Counted from the stretch's first letter, positions 53,958 to 62,571 are shown. The stretch is 64,000 bases of DNA from Capnocytophaga granulosa ATCC 51502 (GCF_000411115.1 NZ_KE150242.1:676218-740217), one strand, 5' to 3'. Translations and numbers: made by a program. Notes: generated from the sequence alone by a model not told the origin.

Positions 53958-54629
53958 TTATTCCTTTACTTTCTCTAATTGTTTTCTGATTTCTTGCACA
54001 ATACTGGTGCGATCTATACCCAACCCTTCTTGTTGGGCAGCAAGTTCACCGTCGGCATTGAAGACACTGATAATGTTGGAATGAGAGAAATCCACAGGAG
54101 AGATTTGCTTGTAATTCACAGCCAATACAGCGGCAAACTCACGGGTTTTCTCTTCATCGGAGCGTAGGAATACCCATTGGTCATCATCCATACCACTTTC
54201 TTGGGCGAATTTCTTAAGGTGCTCAGGGGTATCTACCTTAGGGTCTATGCTGACCAAGATATACTTCACCTTTTTCTTATGAGGCATATCGGAGGCATCT
54301 ACCGTTTTGCGTATATCGCGCATATCAGCGATAAGAATAGGACAAGCCGCCTTACAGGAGGTGTATATCATCACCACCACCAATACATTCCCTTTGAAGT
54401 CTTTCCATTGCACATCATTGCCATTTTGGGTTGTCCATGTCTCTGGCAAGTTGTAGATAGAAATATCCGAAATCTCGGTAGGTTTGGCACTTTCTGCCTG
54501 CTGTCCTTCAGCAGGTGTTGTCATTGCTGACTCCTTGAGATCCTCTGCCTTTGCTGAAGACTCTGTTGTGTTGTTCTTGCAGCTTTGGAGTAATAGCACC
54601 CCTAAAGCCATAATAAAAAACCTTTTCAT
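53958..54629 (-). CDS. SCO family copper chaperone lipoprotein
   Basis: 223-residue lipoprotein (lipobox LLLQSC, Cys17) with a thioredoxin-like SCO/SenC domain. The copper-binding CxxxC is Cys92-Cys96 (YTSCKAACPIL) and the distal ligand is His183 (VDFSHSNII). SCO proteins deliver Cu to CuA-type or other copper enzymes. Position two genes after nirK suggests it loads copper into nitrite reductase. The ~76-base gap to the upstream gene contains TTAGT-type spacer words. Confidence 0.88.
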   Translation of the reverse strand: MKRFFIMALGVLLLQSCKNNTTESSAKAEDLKESAMTTPAEGQQAESAKPTEISDISIYNLPETWTTQNGNDVQWKDFKGNVLVVVMIYTSCKAACPILIADMRDIRKTVDASDMPHKKKVKYILVSIDPKVDTPEHLKKFAQESGMDDDQWVFLRSDEEKTREFAAVLAVNYKQISPVDFSHSNIISVFNADGELAAQQEGLGIDRTSIVQEIRKQLEKVKE

Positions 54630-54705
54630 AATTGCATTATTAGTTGTTAGTTTTTAGTGATTAGTGGTTAGTGATTTAAACTGACTTCTGACTTCTGACC
54701 TCTGA

Positions 54706-55479
54706 CTATTTATCCTTCGCGCATCTAAAGCCCAGATTTTTAGTAGTATAGCTTGCCTTAAGACTACCACGGAGGGAATAGCGCATAAAAGCCCCATAAT
54801 TCGTTAGGTCAGAGGCGTTCAGCGCACTGCCCCCACAGAAAAGAGCATCGTCCCCAAAATTGTCCTTACGGGCTTCTCCTGAGAAGAATACACTATTGAA
54901 GTCGCTGACCCATTCCCATACAAGGCCATACATATCATATACGCCCCAATAGTTTTTCTTGGTGCTGCCTATCTTGTTCTCATAGGTTCTGGGGGTTTGT
55001 AGCCAGTTGGTAATATAGTCCGAATAGCTTTTCTTCTCTCGTGCATTGATAGAAGTCTCATCGGCTTGGGCTACATACTCCCATTCATCGGTAGTAGGGA
55101 GACGCTTGCCCTGACATTCGCAATACTTCTTAGCGGCAAACCAAGAAACATTGGTAATAGGTGCCTCTGGATCCAAAGGGGAAAAATCCAAGTCCCCTTT
55201 CCATGCCGAGAGGTAGCTCTTTTGTGCATAGATACCCTTGATCTTAGAGCGCTGCCACTGTGGGTTCTTCTCCAAGAAATCCCTATACTGGGCATTGGTA
55301 ACAGGATATACGTCCAAGAGGAAAGACTTGACTTTCACTGGCTTGGTCTCCTTTTGTTTTTCTTTAACTCCATACATAGGAATATAAGTTCCCCCTTTGA
55401 TCTCCACCATAGCAGTAGGTGACTGTGCTATGGCTTGTAGAAAGAAAAGAAAGGAGGTAATGCTCAATAGTTTTTTCAT
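54706..55479 (-). CDS. SUMF1-domain protein, NirV-like
   Basis: 257-residue exported protein (signal peptide ending AIAQ) with a formylglycine-generating-enzyme fold: FLLDVYPVTNAQYRDFLEKNP, NVSWFAAKKYCECQGKRLPTTDEWEYVA, GLVWEWVSDF and the C-terminal GFRCA. The second active-site cysteine of true FGE (W/SxC in the GGS segment) is replaced (GGSALNASD), so it is unlikely to make formylglycine. The same type of protein, NirV, is encoded next to nirK in denitrifiers; its role there is not settled. It is separated from nirK by a terminator. Confidence 0.82.
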   Translation of the reverse strand: MKKLLSITSFLFFLQAIAQSPTAMVEIKGGTYIPMYGVKEKQKETKPVKVKSFLLDVYPVTNAQYRDFLEKNPQWQRSKIKGIYAQKSYLSAWKGDLDFSPLDPEAPITNVSWFAAKKYCECQGKRLPTTDEWEYVAQADETSINAREKKSYSDYITNWLQTPRTYENKIGSTKKNYWGVYDMYGLVWEWVSDFNSVFFSGEARKDNFGDDALFCGGSALNASDLTNYGAFMRYSLRGSLKASYTTKNLGFRCAKDK

Positions 55480-55497
55480 AAGTCATAAGATTAAAAA

Positions 55498-55523
55498 ATA
55501 AGGGCGCAAAAGTGCGCCCTTAT
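55498..55523 (-). terminator. Terminator of nirK
   Basis: Perfect 11-bp stem ATAAGGGCGCA/TGCGCCCTTAT with a 4-base loop, followed on the minus strand by TTTTTTAA. It lies 9 bases after the nirK stop and about 20 before the NirV-like start, so it would reduce transcription into that gene. Confidence 0.85.
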
Positions 55524-55531
55524 CACTTGGA

Positions 55532-56965
55532 TTATTTTTTGATTTTCTGAACCATTTCAGGGGTAACGACTTTCTTGCTATTATCCCAAGTATTATATAC
55601 ATAGGTAAGCACGTCAGCTACTTCTTGTACAGAAAGTGGCTGAGGAGTCATCACACTGTTGTATTTCTTGCCATTTACGGTAACTTCTCCTTGTTTTCCG
55701 TGTAATACGATATCTATAGCTCTATCTACATCGGCATTGAGGAAGTCGGATTTGGCTAGTGGAGGGAATGCTCCTTCCATACCTTGTCCTTGTGCTTGGT
55801 GACAAGCCACACAGGTCTTAGCATATATTGTCTTACCATCAGCGATTTGTTGTTCTTTGGTTTTATTAACAATCGCATCGTCCTTAGGAGTGGTAGAAAT
55901 CTTTAGATCAGACACATAAGGAGTAGGTTCATTCTTAGCATATATCTTGCGGTTCTCTTCTCCTTTGGCTACCAAAAGTCCCAAAGCTCCCTTGTTGAAC
56001 GCACGGAAGATGGAGTGATCTACCAATACATAAGAACCTGGTACATCTACCTTGAACTCTACAATAGCAGCACCCCCTGCTGGGATAAGGGTAGTTTGTA
56101 CGTTTTCATTCATAAGGCTACCCCCCTCTACATGTACGCGGTCAAAGATTTCCCCAATTACGTGGAAAGAAGATACCTTGTTAGGCCCTCCATTTCCTAC
56201 GAATAAGCGCACGGTTTCCCCTGGATTAGCTGTTAGGGCGCCATCTTGGGTAAGCGAACCTACCTTACCGTTGAATACGATATAATCAGGATTTTCCATC
56301 AAGGCTTTTTCTTGGTTAAAAGCCTGAGTACCACCTGCTCCATAAGCTCCATCGGTATAGAAGTCTCCTTGCATCACGTAGTATTCCTTATCCACTGGAG
56401 GAAGTCCGCCTTCTGGTTCTACCAAGATAAGCCCGTACATACCATTGGCAATATGCAAAGGTACAGGTGCTTGCGCACAGTGATATACATAAAGCCCTGG
56501 ATTAAGACACTTAAAGCTAAAGGTACGTTGTTGTCCTGGTGCTACTAAGCTGGCTTCTGCACCTCCTCCTGGGCCTGTTACAGCATGTAGGTCTATATTG
56601 TGAGGGAGCTTGTTGTCCTGATGGTTCTTGAGGGTAAATTCCACCTCATCTCCCACACGAGTACGGATAAAGCTACCTGGTACAGTACCTCCAAAAGTCC
56701 AGAATAGGTACTTGGTGCCATCCATGATTTCGCCTTCTTTCTCTATGATTTCCAAATCTACCTTGAGCTTCTTGGCAGGACGAGTGCCCACTGGCTTAGG
56801 TACATATGGCGGAGAGGTAAGCTCGGCCATCTCTTGTTCTCCCTCAGCAACAATATCTATTGCTGGTACAGAGGTTGTTTTTTGTTCGGGTTCGCTGCCT
56901 CCACAAGCTCCCAATAGGGAAGCGAACGCAGCAAGAGTCATTAGTTTTACTGTATACTTCTTCAT
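55532..56965 (-). CDS. nirK: Copper nitrite reductase fused to cytochrome c
   Basis: 477-residue periplasmic lipoprotein (lipobox LLGAC, Cys21) reducing nitrite to NO. Type-1 Cu ligands are His122, Cys163, His171 and Met176; type-2 Cu ligands are His127, His162 and His317. Catalytic Asp125 and His268 are present. After residue ~360 a class-I cytochrome c domain follows, with CVACH (385-389) and an axial Met near 439 (VMTPQP). The fusion provides a built-in electron donor, a known NirK variant in Bacteroidota and others. Confidence 0.94.
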   Translation of the reverse strand: MKKYTVKLMTLAAFASLLGACGGSEPEQKTTSVPAIDIVAEGEQEMAELTSPPYVPKPVGTRPAKKLKVDLEIIEKEGEIMDGTKYLFWTFGGTVPGSFIRTRVGDEVEFTLKNHQDNKLPHNIDLHAVTGPGGGAEASLVAPGQQRTFSFKCLNPGLYVYHCAQAPVPLHIANGMYGLILVEPEGGLPPVDKEYYVMQGDFYTDGAYGAGGTQAFNQEKALMENPDYIVFNGKVGSLTQDGALTANPGETVRLFVGNGGPNKVSSFHVIGEIFDRVHVEGGSLMNENVQTTLIPAGGAAIVEFKVDVPGSYVLVDHSIFRAFNKGALGLLVAKGEENRKIYAKNEPTPYVSDLKISTTPKDDAIVNKTKEQQIADGKTIYAKTCVACHQAQGQGMEGAFPPLAKSDFLNADVDRAIDIVLHGKQGEVTVNGKKYNSVMTPQPLSVQEVADVLTYVYNTWDNSKKVVTPEMVQKIKK

Positions 56966-56990
56966 TATATTAGTATTTTTATACGTGCCA

Positions 56991-57022
56991 CAAAAGTAGT
57001 ACTTTATCTTTAAAAATACAAA
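56991..57022 (-). promoter_or_regulatory. Promoter of nirK
   Basis: TTTG (57022-57019), 20-base spacer, TACTTTTG (56998-56991) on the minus strand; leader about 25 bases. No FNR/CRP-like TTGAT-N4-ATCAA palindrome is visible in the 90-base spacer. Confidence 0.7.
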
Positions 57023-57055
57023 TATTTTTCAAAAAAAATTCAGTACCACTAACCA

Positions 57056-59677
57056 CTAATTAATCTTAAACTCAAACCCTACATTGAGATAGCGGCCAAA
57101 AACCCTATTGTTGGCTACATTTAGCAGCGACTGGTTGAAATCTTGGGTCATAAAGTACTTAGACCCCAAAAGGTTGTCCCCCTCTACATACCAGCGATAT
57201 TTCTTTGTTTTATATACTAACCTAAGAGTCAGGTTGTTAAAGCTCGTAGGCGTCTGAAAGAAATTCACCTGCTGAAATCCTGCTTCTGCCAATAGCTTTT
57301 TATCAAAGAAATAAGTGGTGAGTTCCAACTTATTCGTTAGAAAATCAAACTTCCCTTGCCCTTGCGAGATACTGTTGTCAAAGATAAAATAGCTATACTT
57401 AGGGTAGTAATATAACTTTACCTGTTCATGAGGCGTATAGGTGAATTTCAGCCCTGCAAATAAGCGATAGGCGGTCGTATGAGCAACCTCTCCCCTATAG
57501 AGGTATTCTGAACTATTAAAAAGAAACTCTGGCTCTGCCCTATAGCTTAGCTTCCAATCGCTGATTTTGCCTTCGTATTGGAAAGAAAACAGGTCATAAT
57601 GGCTCGATAACTGGTTGGCATTGGTAAAGATAAAATAGTCATTAAACGACTGACTATTTAGATTATTGGAAATCCCCCTCAGATAGGCCACATATAGCTC
57701 TCCTCCATTGTAAAAACTATTAGAGAAGCGCAGTGCATAAGAGGTGTTATAAAATGGCTGTATCCCTTGCTGGGTTCTATATATGGTTTGGTAGTCTTGC
57801 AGTACATCGCCAAAGGTAGCTTTCTGCAAGGGATAGTAATCCAACAGGTGAGAGACTTCTGCCCATAAGGAACTACGACTGCTAAAGTTATACCCCGCAT
57901 GGGCTTTGTATTGGAAGTATGACTTGGTTTTCTCTCCATAACCACTGCCATCGCCATAGGGAAAACGAGCCGAGGTGTATTCTCCTTGCAATTGCAGATC
58001 AAAATCTCCTACATACAACACATTCTTATAGAACAAAGAGCGGTTCTCACTATGGTATTTCCTATGTTGGGCTGCAAAAGCCGCTACTTGGGACAGCTTT
58101 TCGTTCTCAAGAGTGTTGCCATGATACTTATAACCGAAAGTATGAGTACCAAAAAGTCCTGATTGGTAGACCAGCCCTGTCCTGCTCTGCAACAAGCGCT
58201 GTACATTTCTGTTTTCCTGACGAAAATCATCCGCTATACCAAAGAAAGAAAGCGCCAAAGGGTGATTGGTAAAGAGCCGCGAATGGATGGTAAAATCCTC
58301 CTTGGAGAAGGACAAATCCGAGAACACTCCCGACGCCTCACTGAGCTTGTATTCCATACGTTGGTTGAAATAGAAGTTGCTCGTATAGTGCTTCTTTTTA
58401 AAAAGGTTTTGGTAGGTGTCCCTTACATCGCCCTGTAGGGCTTGGTCAAAATACACATAGTTCAGGTCAGCATTTACCTTCAAGCCCTCAGAGGTATGCT
58501 TGAGCTGGATTTTGTTCTTGGAGTTGTATTCGTTGCTATAGTGCTGTTGCTCTTGTGCATAGACCTGCTGCCCATCAAAAAAACTCTGTTGGGCATATTC
58601 CTTTTCTAAGAAATGATAATTGTTAAAGCTCCCTATATAGAGGTCAGTTGTATTGCTCAGTGGAAAGTTCATGGACAGCCCTACAATAGCATTGTCATTG
58701 GTAATAAAATCCTCAAAACCAAAGGTATCTTCCTGATAGGTTTGTCTGGTTTTGATATCCTCCATATCCACAGGAGTAGTGAAGATTCGGGCAAAGGCCT
58801 CCTCCCCTATATTGCGTATGGCATAGAGGTCTATTTCATTCTTATTAAAGTTATTATTCTCGGCAAAGAACTGTATATTGGCCTTAGAGTTAAGCGAAAA
58901 GAGATTGGTCAGCCCCCCTATCTTAGGCCGCTGCTGATAGCCTGCCGAAAACCGCTGCTTGCCAAAGAGAGATCTCTTTACGTTTTTCTTAAGAGTAATA
59001 TCCAGTACCACGAAGTTCTCTGCATCCAAAAGGCTTTCCTTGAGCTTTTCGTTCTTTTCATCAAAACGCACCTCCACCTTCTCCACCTTCTCAGGGGAGA
59101 GCGAACGGGTGATCATCGCCGCCCCAAAGTCCGATACCTCCTTGCCATCTACCAGCACCTTACGAATCTTCTTACCATTGACTTCTATCTCTCCGTTGGG
59201 CAAGATCTTAAAGCCCTGAATCTTAGCCAGCACCTCCTCCAAACTCTCGTCATGGGTATCGGTAAAGTGGGGAATGTCATAGATAATGATATCCTTTTTA
59301 ACCACTATAGGCGCGCGTTTCTCAAAGGTAACCCCCTCTACCTCATATACTTTGGACTTTAGGACAAAGTCAAAGGTCACCACCTTATCCGCCTCTGTAC
59401 CTATCACGATCCGTTTGGCATCCTTATGATAGCCCAACTTGGAGGCCTCCAGCTTATAGATCCCCTCGGCAAAGCGTTTCCCAAGGGTATATTCCCCTTG
59501 CTCGTTGCTCTGGGTATAGGTCTCTATTTTGTTATTAGTTTCGTTGTAGAAGAGCACCATCACATTGGAAAGCGGAGTACCACTCCCTTCCTCGGTGATT
59601 TTCCCCTTTACCTGTGTCTGTGCATTTGCTATATAACTACTTAGAACAGAGAGAAGTATAAAGATATATTTTTTCAT
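57056..59677 (-). CDS. TonB-receptor-like outer-membrane barrel protein
   Basis: 873-residue protein from the ATG at 59677 (signal peptide ending IANAQ). It has a carboxypeptidase-regulatory-like domain (TQVKGKITEEGSGTPLSNVMVLF, to about 110), then a plug-like region (about 120-220) with the GFKILPNGEIEVNGKKIRKVLVDG pattern, then a barrel ending LNVGFEFKIN. Such proteins are often encoded next to GLPGLI proteins, as here. The 59704 start would add nine residues upstream of a normal signal sequence and is rejected. Ligand unknown. Confidence 0.82.
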   Translation of the reverse strand: MKKYIFILLSVLSSYIANAQTQVKGKITEEGSGTPLSNVMVLFYNETNNKIETYTQSNEQGEYTLGKRFAEGIYKLEASKLGYHKDAKRIVIGTEADKVVTFDFVLKSKVYEVEGVTFEKRAPIVVKKDIIIYDIPHFTDTHDESLEEVLAKIQGFKILPNGEIEVNGKKIRKVLVDGKEVSDFGAAMITRSLSPEKVEKVEVRFDEKNEKLKESLLDAENFVVLDITLKKNVKRSLFGKQRFSAGYQQRPKIGGLTNLFSLNSKANIQFFAENNNFNKNEIDLYAIRNIGEEAFARIFTTPVDMEDIKTRQTYQEDTFGFEDFITNDNAIVGLSMNFPLSNTTDLYIGSFNNYHFLEKEYAQQSFFDGQQVYAQEQQHYSNEYNSKNKIQLKHTSEGLKVNADLNYVYFDQALQGDVRDTYQNLFKKKHYTSNFYFNQRMEYKLSEASGVFSDLSFSKEDFTIHSRLFTNHPLALSFFGIADDFRQENRNVQRLLQSRTGLVYQSGLFGTHTFGYKYHGNTLENEKLSQVAAFAAQHRKYHSENRSLFYKNVLYVGDFDLQLQGEYTSARFPYGDGSGYGEKTKSYFQYKAHAGYNFSSRSSLWAEVSHLLDYYPLQKATFGDVLQDYQTIYRTQQGIQPFYNTSYALRFSNSFYNGGELYVAYLRGISNNLNSQSFNDYFIFTNANQLSSHYDLFSFQYEGKISDWKLSYRAEPEFLFNSSEYLYRGEVAHTTAYRLFAGLKFTYTPHEQVKLYYYPKYSYFIFDNSISQGQGKFDFLTNKLELTTYFFDKKLLAEAGFQQVNFFQTPTSFNNLTLRLVYKTKKYRWYVEGDNLLGSKYFMTQDFNQSLLNVANNRVFGRYLNVGFEFKIN

Positions 59678-59704
59678 AATTATTTTATTAGAGATTCCAA
59701 TCAA

Positions 59705-60026
59705 TAGTTAAAATATTATTTACTACTTCTTAAGACGCAATTTATTGTGTCTTAACGAATTAGAGTATATAGATATTTTTATAGTCAAATAGAAATGGTT
59801 TGCGAAAAATTAGCATGAGCAGGTGTAGGGGCTAATGGCAATTAGCCCTTGAAAAAGAGCGAATTAGGAATGAACCCCTTGCCTTATTTATTCGCATTTT
59901 ATTCGCATTCTAAATATGATTGACTATAACTGTTGATTCGTATTAGAGCATTAGGACTTTAGAATTGAAAAAAGAGGAAATAAGCACTTTCCTCTTTTTA
60001 ACTAATTAAAATACAAGAGACTGAAA
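59705..60026. other. Intergenic region with two hairpins
   Basis: About 320 bases without a gene. A near-perfect palindrome TTAAGACGCAA/TTGTGTCTTAA (59730-59755) lies upstream of the barrel-protein gene. A perfect 8-bp stem GGGCTAAT/ATTAGCCC (59829-59848) with a 4-base loop is preceded by GTAG. A terminator for the GLPGLI gene follows at 59968-59999. No promoter box is clear. Confidence 0.55.
59968..59999 (-). terminator. Terminator of first GLPGLI gene
   Basis: Stem AAAAAGAGGAAA/TTTCCTCTTTTT with a 7-base loop, in minus-strand sense downstream of the gene stopping at 60027. A diverged copy follows the second paralogue at about 60872-60905. Confidence 0.75.
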
Positions 60027-60725
60027 TCATTTCTTTTTCTTTTTAGCGGCTTTGATTACATCTTTTACCTCCTTTGAGTGAGCATAGTTATAAATCATAT
60101 CCTCCTTACTGATTGCATTTTCATCCGTAAGAGGAACAAAAGTATAATCTTCTTTAGAGATATATTCCACTTTTTTAAGGGTGTATCCTATCCTTGTTTT
60201 ATCAAAAGTTATACTTACAATAAGCCCTGGTAAGCCTTGATAATAGGCAGGACCTGCAGGAATAGGAATATCTGTAGTAAACCAAGCTATTGCCTTTCCT
60301 AAATAAATATCATCCCCATTCTTATCTCCATAAGAATCTGTAATGGCTTTACGTACTCTGTAACCTGCTATTTCTTTCTCTTCATCAGTGATTTCCCAAA
60401 CTAAGTCGTTTTTCCATTGGGAGGAAAGTACTATTTTATCTATAACTCTATTGGCTTGAACTTCCTCTTTTTGGAAATCATAATTACTAACATAATATTC
60501 AGGAGATATATTAAGATTAAACCCTTCCTCTGTTGTTAAGGATCTAATTTTCTGATCAAAAACAAACTGAGAATGGGTATCATCAGCATACAAGACTGTA
60601 TCAAAATCTCCTTTCTCTGAAAGTAACACATGATGTGTATAGGTCACTTTTAGTATCTTATCATTTCCTTGTCCATAGCCTAAGGAAAAAATACCCAATG
60701 CCAAACAAAATAACAAACGTTTCAT
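60027..60725 (-). CDS. GLPGLI family protein, copy 1
   Basis: 232-residue exported protein (signal peptide MKRLLFCLALGIFSLGYGQ). It contains the family motif GLPGLIV (about 164-170) after PIPAGPAYYQ. Function is unknown; proteins of this family are Bacteroidota-specific and often paired with barrel proteins. Ends in KKKKK. It is ~80 % identical by eye to copy 2 and lies ~905 bases from it, with shared leader and terminator. Confidence 0.88.
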   Translation of the reverse strand: MKRLLFCLALGIFSLGYGQGNDKILKVTYTHHVLLSEKGDFDTVLYADDTHSQFVFDQKIRSLTTEEGFNLNISPEYYVSNYDFQKEEVQANRVIDKIVLSSQWKNDLVWEITDEEKEIAGYRVRKAITDSYGDKNGDDIYLGKAIAWFTTDIPIPAGPAYYQGLPGLIVSITFDKTRIGYTLKKVEYISKEDYTFVPLTDENAISKEDMIYNYAHSKEVKDVIKAAKKKKK

Positions 60726-60933
60726 AACAAATTCTACCCTCTTGCTCGATGCTTACTGAAAAACACCTTACCTCATAAGACGACTTTAAGGACTGTATTT
60801 AGTTAGTTGCGCCTCATTAGATTTACCAAATAATTTTATTTTTTAATCTTTACCAACTCTCTTACTTATTGAAAAAGAGGAAGATAGAAATAATCCTCCT
60901 CTTTCTAACTAATTAAAATACAAGAGACTGAAA
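60726..60933 (-). repeat. Duplicated leader/terminator between GLPGLI copies
   Basis: Holds the leader of copy 1 (AGTAAGC, TGAGGTAAGGTGTTTTTC, GAGGCGCAACTAAC on the minus strand) and the terminator of copy 2. The same leader elements lie before copy 2 at 61,650-61,735, showing that the duplication covered a whole transcription unit. The copy-1 leader lacks the -33/-7 pair present before copy 2. Confidence 0.65.
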
Positions 60934-61629
60934 TCATTTCTTTTTCTTTTTAGCAGTTTTAATTACTGCTCTAACTTCTTTTGAATGGTAATAGTTATAA
61001 ATCATATCCTCCTTACTGATAGGATTTTCATCCGTAAGGGGAACAAAAGTATAATCCTCCTTAGAGATTTGCTCTACTTTCTTAAGTGTATAGCCTTTTC
61101 TGGTAATGTCGTAGTATAATTCTACAATAAGCCCTGGCAAACCATAATAATGCTCTGGCCCTGTAGGGATAGGGACATCTGTTGTAAACCATGCTGTTAC
61201 TTTCCCTGTATAAAACGGATCCTTCTTATCTCCATAAGACGCTGCTACTGCCTTACGTACCTTATAACCTGCTATTTCCTTTTCCTCATCAGTAATCTCC
61301 CATGCCAAATCATTCTTCCACCGAGAAGAAAGTACCACCTTATCTACAGTTCTATTGGCATGAACTTTCTGTGTTTGAAAATCATAATCACTAATATAAT
61401 AAGCTGCTGATAACTTTATTTTATAACCCTCTTCTGTAGTCACTGTATTCGCTTTTTGATCAAAGACAAACTGAGAATGGGTATCATCAGCATACAAGAC
61501 TGTATCAAAATCTCCTTTCTCTGAAAGTATTACATGACAGGTATAGGTCGCTTTTAGTATCTTATCATTTCCTTGTCCATAGCCTAAGGAAAAAATACCC
61601 AATGCCAAACAAAATAACAAACGTTTCAT
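60934..61629 (-). CDS. GLPGLI family protein, copy 2
   Basis: 231-residue exported protein with identical signal peptide to copy 1 and the motif GLPGLIV at the same place (PIPTGPEHYYGLPGLIV). Differences cluster in the middle and around the motif. A promoter at 61777-61748 leaves a ~120-base leader. The start at 61629 (MKRLLF) aligns with copy 1; a start two codons earlier (61635) is less likely. Confidence 0.88.
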   Translation of the reverse strand: MKRLLFCLALGIFSLGYGQGNDKILKATYTCHVILSEKGDFDTVLYADDTHSQFVFDQKANTVTTEEGYKIKLSAAYYISDYDFQTQKVHANRTVDKVVLSSRWKNDLAWEITDEEKEIAGYKVRKAVAASYGDKKDPFYTGKVTAWFTTDVPIPTGPEHYYGLPGLIVELYYDITRKGYTLKKVEQISKEDYTFVPLTDENPISKEDMIYNYYHSKEVRAVIKTAKKKKK

Positions 61630-61747
61630 AATCAAATCCTACCCTCTTGCAAGTGCTTACTGAAAAACAACCTACCTCAAAAGACGACTTTGAGAGCTTA
61701 TTTTAAGTTAGTTACGCCTCTTATTATAATATGTCTTATATCTGCTA

Positions 61748-61777
61748 CAAAAATAGTATTTTTTCTCTAATTACAAA
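61748..61777 (-). promoter_or_regulatory. Promoter of GLPGLI copy 2
   Basis: TTTG (61777-61774), 18-base spacer, TATTTTTG (61755-61748), minus strand. It may drive both copies and the barrel gene, if terminators are leaky. Confidence 0.6.
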
Positions 61778-61874
61778 ATAAAATTTTTATATTTAACATA
61801 TATTATTTACATAATATGAATATAACAAAATTATTAATCTTTTTTAATAATAAAAGTCTATATAATAATTAATG

Positions 61875-61897
61875 ATTAATGCCAACAATGATTAATG
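61875..61897. repeat. Single inverted copy of the 16-bp array unit
   Basis: ATTAATGCCAACAATG followed by ATTAATG is the reverse complement of 1.4 units of the 62310-62496 array. It sits on the far side of the nested palindrome, so the two bracket it. Confidence 0.75.
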
Positions 61898-61956
61898 ATT
61901 AATAACTCAAGTTTCAAAAGTTATGTAATTTATTGATTTTCAAATCCTCCTATAAG

Positions 61957-62253
61957 CTCCCCTCCAAAGCAGGGTTATTATAAAGTCTTATTATAGGCTG
62001 TTCTTGTGAAATTTATCTCTTACAAAAGAGAAAAGTCGCCCACGGATTTTTACGGATTTCACAGATTTTCTATGTTAGTATAATCATGCTCCTACGATTT
62101 TCGCGGATTATTATAAGGCCTTCGGCCTTATTTATCTTTTAAAATCTCAACGCTATACTCAAGAATAATAACCTTTTTATCCGTGAAAATCCGTGAAATC
62201 CGTGGGAGTTTGTTATTTATAGAACTTTGTAACAACCCTGCCTCTTGAGGGGG
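61957..62253. repeat. Nested imperfect palindrome, ~300 bp, MITE-like
   Basis: Three layers of inverted repeat around one core. Outer: 61957-61985 (CTCCCCTCCAAAGCAGGGTT onward) pairs with 62222-62253 (CTTTGTAACAACCCTG onward). Middle: 62038-62069 (CCCACGGATTTTTACGG onward) pairs with 62179-62207 (ending AAATCCGTGGG). Core: ATAAGGCC-TTC-GGCCTTAT at 62113-62131. No open frame of note is inside. The middle layer is built of repeated CACGGATT words. Confidence 0.7.
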
Positions 62254-62309
62254 ATAGCCAGCAAGTGCCCACAGCTGTCTTTGTGGATGCTTTCATTATA
62301 TTGAACTCT

Positions 62310-62496
62310 CATTAATCATTGCTGGCATTAATCATTGTTGGCATTAATCATTGTTGGCATTAATCATTGTTGGCATTAATCATTGTTGGCATTAATCATT
62401 GTTGGCATTAATCATTGTTGGCATTAATCATTGCTGGCATTAATCATTGCTGGCATTAATCATTGCTGGCATTAATCATTGCTGGCATTAATCATT
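62310..62496. repeat. 16-bp tandem array, 11 full copies
   Basis: The unit CATTAATCATTGYTGG starts at 62310 and repeats every 16 bases to 62485, then a partial copy. Copy 1 and copies 8-11 have C at the variable base, copies 2-7 have T, so expansion occurred by blocks. No spacers of unique sequence, so it is not a CRISPR. It ends 76 bases before the ilvE -7 box. Confidence 0.9.
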
Positions 62497-62571
62497 AATC
62501 ATTATTATTGGCATTATTTTAGGCTTTGCGTTAATTAATCATTAATCACCAATCATTAATTATTTAATTCG

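Noticed and set aside
58613..59362. 249-codon plus-strand open frame
   Set aside because: It is antisense within the barrel-protein gene, which has clear domains; the frame has no recognisable product or promoter.
61957..62253. tRNA or known structured RNA gene
   Set aside because: The folding is a long inverted repeat without cloverleaf arms or a recognisable ncRNA core.
62310..62496. CRISPR-like repeat array
   Set aside because: The 16-bp units are directly adjacent with no unique spacers, and no cas genes are nearby.
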